This document shows, one piece after another, positions 5,954 to 9,639 of a DNA stretch of 9,639 nt; within the stretch, counting starts at the first letter, position 1, and every line of letters begins with the position of its first letter. A program made the position numbers and the translations under genes. Source of the DNA: Microcoleaceae cyanobacterium UBA11344 (GTDB taxonomy: Bacteria > Cyanobacteriota > Cyanobacteriia > Cyanobacteriales > Microcoleaceae); assembly GCA_003483675.1 (NCBI GenBank), contig DMYK01000208.1, forward strand, positions 6,735 to 16,373. Reading direction: 5' to 3'. The notes below the pieces were generated by a model. The model ran no database searches. It was not told the DNA's origin and was given only the letters and a program-made list of their open reading frames with translations.

Positions 5954-5974
5954 AGGAATCAGGAATCAGGAATC
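5954..5974. repeat. Heptamer AGGAATC in three tandem copies
   Basis: Three exact head-to-tail copies of AGGAATC are followed by a partial fourth (AGCAAT). Short tandemly repeated heptamers are a known feature of intergenic DNA in filamentous cyanobacteria. The surrounding spacer (5917-6180) also has a 6-bp inverted repeat CGGTTG/CAACCG at 6025-6046 around an AT-rich loop. I see no gene there. Confidence 0.7.
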
Positions 5975-6180
5975 AGCAATAAAATCAATGCTTTCAACAA
6001 TTTAAAACATCCTAACTGCCTGGACGGTTGCTATATATAACAACCGCCAAAAAACACGAAGTAAAAGCCTAAATTGTAATTTTTTTAAATGCTTCAGATT
6101 ACCTTCATAATTTATTGATATGGTGCTAAATTAAACCTGGGAACGGATTTATTCCTTCGCAGACTCAGGTGGGAGTAATC

Positions 6181-6810
6181 TCAAATCTCAAATCGGCTGA
6201 CGATCGCATTTACCTGCATAAACAGTGAGTCGAGAGTTGACGAATTATCTAAAACAACATCAGCTTTTTGACACTTTTGAGCTAGCGGCAACTGAGTTTG
6301 AATACAGGCCAAAGCTCGATCGCAACTCAAGCCATCTCGCTGCATAAGCCGTTCTAACTGCACAGAGGGCTCACAGTAAACAACCCAAATTTCTGTACAC
6401 AAATCAGTCATGTTAGCTTCAAACAGCAGCGGCACTACCAAAACCACAGTCAATGTGCTTGTGGATACCAGACTCGATCGAGAAATGTAGCTTTGAGTTG
6501 CCTCAATTAAGCGGCGGCGGACATAAGGATGAATCTGTTGTTCTAGCCACTGCCGTTCGGCTGGGTTACAAAAAATAATATTTCCCAACTCCGGCCGATT
6601 TAAATTGCCGTCGGAAAGCAAAATACTAGGGCCGTAGTGTTCTACAATAGAATTCAGTATTGACGAACCAGGGTGTACAGCTTCGCGGGCGTAAATATCG
6701 GCATCTAAAATCGTCCATCCATAAGTATCGGCCAGATAATTAGATATAGCGGTTTTACCGGTAGCGATGCCCCCAGTCAAACCGATAATCCGCACAATTC
6801 GATCGCTCAT
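6181..6810 (-). CDS. coaE: Dephospho-CoA kinase
   Basis: A 209-residue protein, the usual size for CoaE, which phosphorylates the 3'-OH of dephospho-CoA with ATP in the last cytoplasmic step of coenzyme A synthesis. The P-loop GLTGGIATGKT spans residues 10-20 (Lys19, Thr20 in the Walker A site). DADIYAREAV (36-45) gives the family's conserved Asp after the second strand, followed by HPGSS. HPYVRRR (94-100) is the conserved lid-region motif, VVPLLFEA (125-132) the VPLLFE signature, and QLERLMQRDGLS (151-162) the base-binding side. QLPLAQKCQKADVVLDN (173-189) is the family's end motif. All expected motifs are intact. The ATG at 6810 starts right before the P-loop strand, and only a weak GAGA lies upstream. 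The gene stands alone and is divergent from the exoprotein gene at 7017. The following minus-strand gene is separated from it by a terminator candidate. Confidence 0.95.
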   Translation of the reverse strand: MSDRIVRIIGLTGGIATGKTAISNYLADTYGWTILDADIYAREAVHPGSSILNSIVEHYGPSILLSDGNLNRPELGNIIFCNPAERQWLEQQIHPYVRRRLIEATQSYISRSSLVSTSTLTVVLVVPLLFEANMTDLCTEIWVVYCEPSVQLERLMQRDGLSCDRALACIQTQLPLAQKCQKADVVLDNSSTLDSLFMQVNAIVSRFEI

Positions 6811-7016
6811 AATTTTCTCTGTTTTGACTTTCTGTGTTTCGACACTTATCAGCAGTTTTTGCTATGTTGGTGACACACTCAAAATTCGACTTAAAATTTG
6901 AGATTTGGCGATCCGCGAGCTAGGTTAGAAATAGTCAGGATGAGGGTGCTATCTGCTCTGTTTTACCTAAAATCTCAATTCTCAACTCGAATTAAGGCTA
7001 GACTCAGGCAAACCTT
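6811..7016. promoter_or_regulatory. Divergent intergenic region between coaE and the exoprotein gene
   Basis: The 206-bp spacer must hold the promoters for both coaE (minus) and the exoprotein (plus). TTGAGATTT (6898-6906) and AAATCTCAA (6970-6978) form a 9-bp inverted repeat 63 bases apart, but similar AAATCTCAA words recur elsewhere in the window, so this may be background. No convincing -35/-10 pair was found. AGG at 7006-7008 is a weak Shine-Dalgarno eight bases before ATG 7017. Confidence 0.4.
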
Positions 7017-8219
7017 ATGAATGCTCAACGTGCTGTGCGGTCAATTCTGGCAGCAATTCCCATTGCCGGATTGTGGATCTTAGATTTTTCCCCCAACCTG
7101 CTTTTCCTCAAAGAAAACAGCATCGGATGGGTGATTTTGGCAATTTATCCCCAATCTCAAATTGCTGCGGCCGGGCCTATTATTGCAGCCCCAGACGGCA
7201 CCGGTACCGCCATCACCCCAGGGCCCCGCACAGGACCGCCAACTCGCTACGACATTACAGGCGGCACTCCCTCAAGGGATGGAGCAAATCTATTCCACAG
7301 TTTTACTCGGTTTGGCCTCAATTCCGGCGAAACGGCCAATTTTATCTCAAACCCAGCGATTCAAAATATCCTCGGTCGCGTTGTCGGGGGCGACGCTTCA
7401 TTAATTAACGGTCTAATTAAAGTTAGTGGCGGCAATTCTAATCTATTCCTGATGAACCCTGCTGGGATTATTTTCGGAAATAATGCCCGACTGGATGTGT
7501 CCGGGTCTTTTTTTGCTACCACGGCTAGTGGTATCGGTTTTGACAACCGATGGTTTAACGGCACTGGGGTTAATGATTACGCGGTCTTAGTCGGAACGCC
7601 TAATGCTTTTGCTTTTCCCGCACAGTCGGGGAGTATTGTCAATGCCGGTAAGTTGGCTGTTGGTAATGGGCAAAATTTAACTTTGCTTGGCGGCACGGTG
7701 ATCAGTACGGGAGAACTTTCAGCCCCGAGGCGGTCAAATTACTGTGGCTGCTGTACCGGGGGAAAATCTGGTGCGGCTGAGTCAAAACGGACTTTTGCTG
7801 AGTTTAGAAGTTTCTCCGTCTCCGGGAATGTCGGGTTCTGGAACTCTCCCCTTCTCTCCCCTGAGCTTTACCTCGGTTGCTCTCCGGTCCGGGGCACTGA
7901 ACACGCTACAGGTATAATTGTGAACGCTCAAGGTCAAGTGGTACTGACGGGAGGAGAAACCGTGGCGGCTGTGGCTGGAACTGCCATTGTATCCGGTGCT
8001 GCGGACGTGTCTGCCCCCAATGGCACCGGAGGAACGGTGAATGTCTTGGGTGACAGGGTAGGGCTGTTCGGAGCGAAGATCAACGCTTCGGGAGCTGACG
8101 GCGGCGGAACGGTGCGGATCGGGGGAGATTACCGAGGCGCGGGGACGGTGCCGAATGCGACTATGACTTACGTGGATGGCAAAAGTTCGATCGCCAGCAA
8201 ATGCCACTCAAGCCGGTAA
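7017..8219 (+). CDS. Two-partner secretion exoprotein (FHA N-terminal / TPS domain), frame-disrupted N-terminal part
   Basis: The 400-codon frame starts with a hydrophobic leader region (residues ~7-50) and then a haemagglutination-activity/TPS domain (~53-250). NPAIQNILGRV (112-122) and NPAGIIFG (147-154) are the two conserved TPS motifs. This beta-helix domain is recognised by an outer-membrane TpsB (Omp85-type) pore, which exports the exoprotein; no tpsB is in view. Family-like sequence stops at residue 237 (SAP), resumes at HATGIIVNAQGQ and stops again before 8219. The missing part reads perfectly in the other frames: GGQITVAAVPGENLVRLSQN in the +1 frame from 7729, then PRLLSG in the +2 frame near 7871. 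This implies extra single bases near 7727, 7868 and 7892, which together restore frame, and a fourth near 8196, which brings the stop at 8217-8219. It is either a decaying gene or carries sequencing errors. The intact version continues into the next entry. Confidence 0.85.
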   Translation: MNAQRAVRSILAAIPIAGLWILDFSPNLLFLKENSIGWVILAIYPQSQIAAAGPIIAAPDGTGTAITPGPRTGPPTRYDITGGTPSRDGANLFHSFTRFGLNSGETANFISNPAIQNILGRVVGGDASLINGLIKVSGGNSNLFLMNPAGIIFGNNARLDVSGSFFATTASGIGFDNRWFNGTGVNDYAVLVGTPNAFAFPAQSGSIVNAGKLAVGNGQNLTLLGGTVISTGELSAPRRSNYCGCCTGGKSGAAESKRTFAEFRSFSVSGNVGFWNSPLLSPELYLGCSPVRGTEHATGIIVNAQGQVVLTGGETVAAVAGTAIVSGAADVSAPNGTGGTVNVLGDRVGLFGAKINASGADGGGTVRIGGDYRGAGTVPNATMTYVDGKSSIASKCHSSR

Positions 8220-9639
8220 CGGCGGCAATGTTGTGGTTTGGGCCGACAATACGACAGCATTTTTGGGTAGCATCAGTGCTCAGGGTGTCTCGACAACGCC
8301 CGGTAGCGGTGGTGTTGGCGGGTTTGTGGAAGTTTCGGGTCTTCAAAGATTGGTTTTTAACGGTACTGTCGATACAACTGGGACAAATGGTTTGGGGACT
8401 TTGCTGTTAGATCCAGAGAATATTTTAATTACAGATTCCGCAGAAAGTGCCGACGATGCGGCAATTATTGCTAACAACAATATTTTGGCAACAGCAACTT
8501 CACAGGTACTGCCAAATACTTCTGAGGCTTCGCTGACAATTTCGGCGAGGGCTTTGGAAGGTATGTCGGCGACGGCAAATGTGGTTTTGTCAGCGCTAAA
8601 TGATATTACAATTGCTGATTTGGCTGACCATCAGTTGAGCTTTCAAGCTACTACAGGTTCTATTGCTTTTAAGGCAGATGCCGATCGCAACGGTGCTGGC
8701 GCGTTTTCGATGAATCCTCAAGATAGAATTAGCACGGCTGGTGGCTCGATCGCAATTTCGGGCAACCAAATTACTGCGGGTAATTTGTCAAGTAACGGTG
8801 GAAATATTAGTTTAACCAGTCAGGGAGCGACAGTTGCGGGCAATATTTCTGCATTAAATACTCGCACCGACAGCAGTGGCAATATTTGGCTGGAAGGGGT
8901 GAATGTAACAGCCGAAAAAATTGATGCCAGTGGCTCCGAAGGCGCGGCAAATGTGAGTTTGACGGCGGAGAAGATTCTGACGGTTAGGGGAATTGCAGCG
9001 GGTTCGGGAAATATTACTTTGACTGGTAATGAAATAGATTTGACTGGTGGTGCGAATTCAGTCAGCGGTACTGGCTTTTTGGTGTTGCAACCTTGGAATA
9101 CCGGTCAAAATATTGTGATCGGCGGTACGGGAGATGTGGGCACAAATACTTTTTTGAATCTGACGGCAATTGACCTCTCGACTCTGCAAAATGGGTTTAG
9201 TGGAATTACGATCGGCAGCAGCGACGGTAGCGGTTCGATTCTGGTGGCAAATGATTTTACTTTTTATGACCCGCTAATTATTCAATCGCCGGCAGCGTCG
9301 GGAACGATCACTACCACGAGTCGGCTGAGAGGGGCAGACAATGGGTCAATTACTCTCAAAGCTGATGGCAATATCAGAACTGGTAATATTTCTACTAACG
9401 GTCAGGAAATTAGCCTCGCTAGCAAAACGGGCAATGTGACCACCGGTCAGCTACAAACGGGAACTGTAACTGTTGTGCCGGATGCAGTCGATGCTGCCAA
9501 GGTGAAGCAGACGGCAGGAGATGTTAGCGTTACCGCTGAGGGTAAGGTGACAGTAGTCTCGATCGACACTAGGGGCGATCGCGCGGGGAATGTGACGCTG
9601 ACGGGCAGAAACGGGGTCAGTGTGGGGGCGATCGAAGCT
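8197..9639 (+). CDS. Continuation of the TPS exoprotein (beta-helix body), partial at right edge
   Basis: An open frame of 481 codons without a stop, running off the window. It starts exactly where the preceding frame breaks: reading GCA AAT GCC ACT CAA GCC GGT AAC from 8197 continues the family sequence after FDGKSS-like TYVDGKSSIA. It has the standard cyanobacterial TpsA segment WADNTTAFLGSISAQG, FVEVSG and LLLDPENI, followed by Gly/Asn/Thr/Ser-rich beta-helix repeats such as GNISLTS, GNIWLEG and GNITLTG. Functionally it is the shaft and body of the exported adhesin-like protein. No sensible start with a ribosome site is seen at its head, so it is most likely not an independent gene. The first in-frame ATG after the break is around 8563. 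The C-terminal part is outside the window. Confidence 0.85.

Noticed and set aside
7782..8207. Minus-strand 141-residue frame opposite the exoprotein
   Set aside because: The plus-strand translation matches TPS exoproteins in all pieces; the minus frame is Arg/Ser/His-rich shadow sequence.
1..9639. tRNA, rRNA or riboswitch genes
   Set aside because: No cloverleaf, conserved rRNA stretch or recognised riboswitch motif was seen by eye in the intergenic regions on either strand.

Overview
The window looks like chromosomal DNA from a filamentous cyanobacterium. The palindrome GCGATCGC (HIP1, a cyanobacterial hallmark) occurs about eleven times by eye. The protein families are typical of multicellular cyanobacteria: a very large choice-of-anchor L / Calx-beta-like / RTX secreted protein, a two-partner-secretion exoprotein, and a secreted peptide precursor ending in ERGSGR, the PatS/PatX signature. 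A triplicated heptamer and TA-flanked miniature inverted-repeat elements fit the same group. The genus cannot be fixed from the window, nor can it be told whether the organism makes heterocysts.

Layout, left to right. Positions 1-153 hold a GC-rich hairpin and a 92-bp TA-flanked inverted-repeat element just beyond the 3' end of the first gene. Positions 154-4740 (minus) encode a 1528-residue modular surface or secreted protein: choice-of-anchor L head, one Calx-beta domain, six tandem ~110-residue beta-sandwich-like repeats, a Pro/Ser/Thr-rich linker and a C-terminal block of RTX calcium-binding nonapeptides. Its upstream region has a perfect 9-bp dyad and 19-bp tandem repeats. Positions 5067-5403 (minus) are a small secreted-peptide gene split at its 5' end by a 122-bp TA-flanked MITE and bordered at its 3' end by an IS200/IS605-like hairpin. 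Positions 5591-5791 (minus) are a patX-like gene ending in ERGSGR. A bidirectional hairpin terminator candidate lies in its leader. Positions 6181-6810 (minus) are coaE (dephospho-CoA kinase). From 7017 to the right edge (plus) lies a filamentous-haemagglutinin-type TpsA exoprotein whose frame is broken by four apparent +1 insertions.

How the genes relate: apart from the housekeeping coaE, the window is devoted to the cell exterior and cell-cell signalling. It holds one presumed type I secretion substrate, one two-partner secretion substrate, and a pair of short signal-peptide-bearing precursors. The intact one of that pair carries the pentapeptide known to bind HetR. No secretion machinery (TolC/HlyB/HlyD, TpsB) and no hetR are in view. 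The most notable points are the PatX-type peptide, its MITE-disrupted neighbour (whose frame is restored if the MITE is removed with one TA), and the repeat dynamics of the giant RTX protein.
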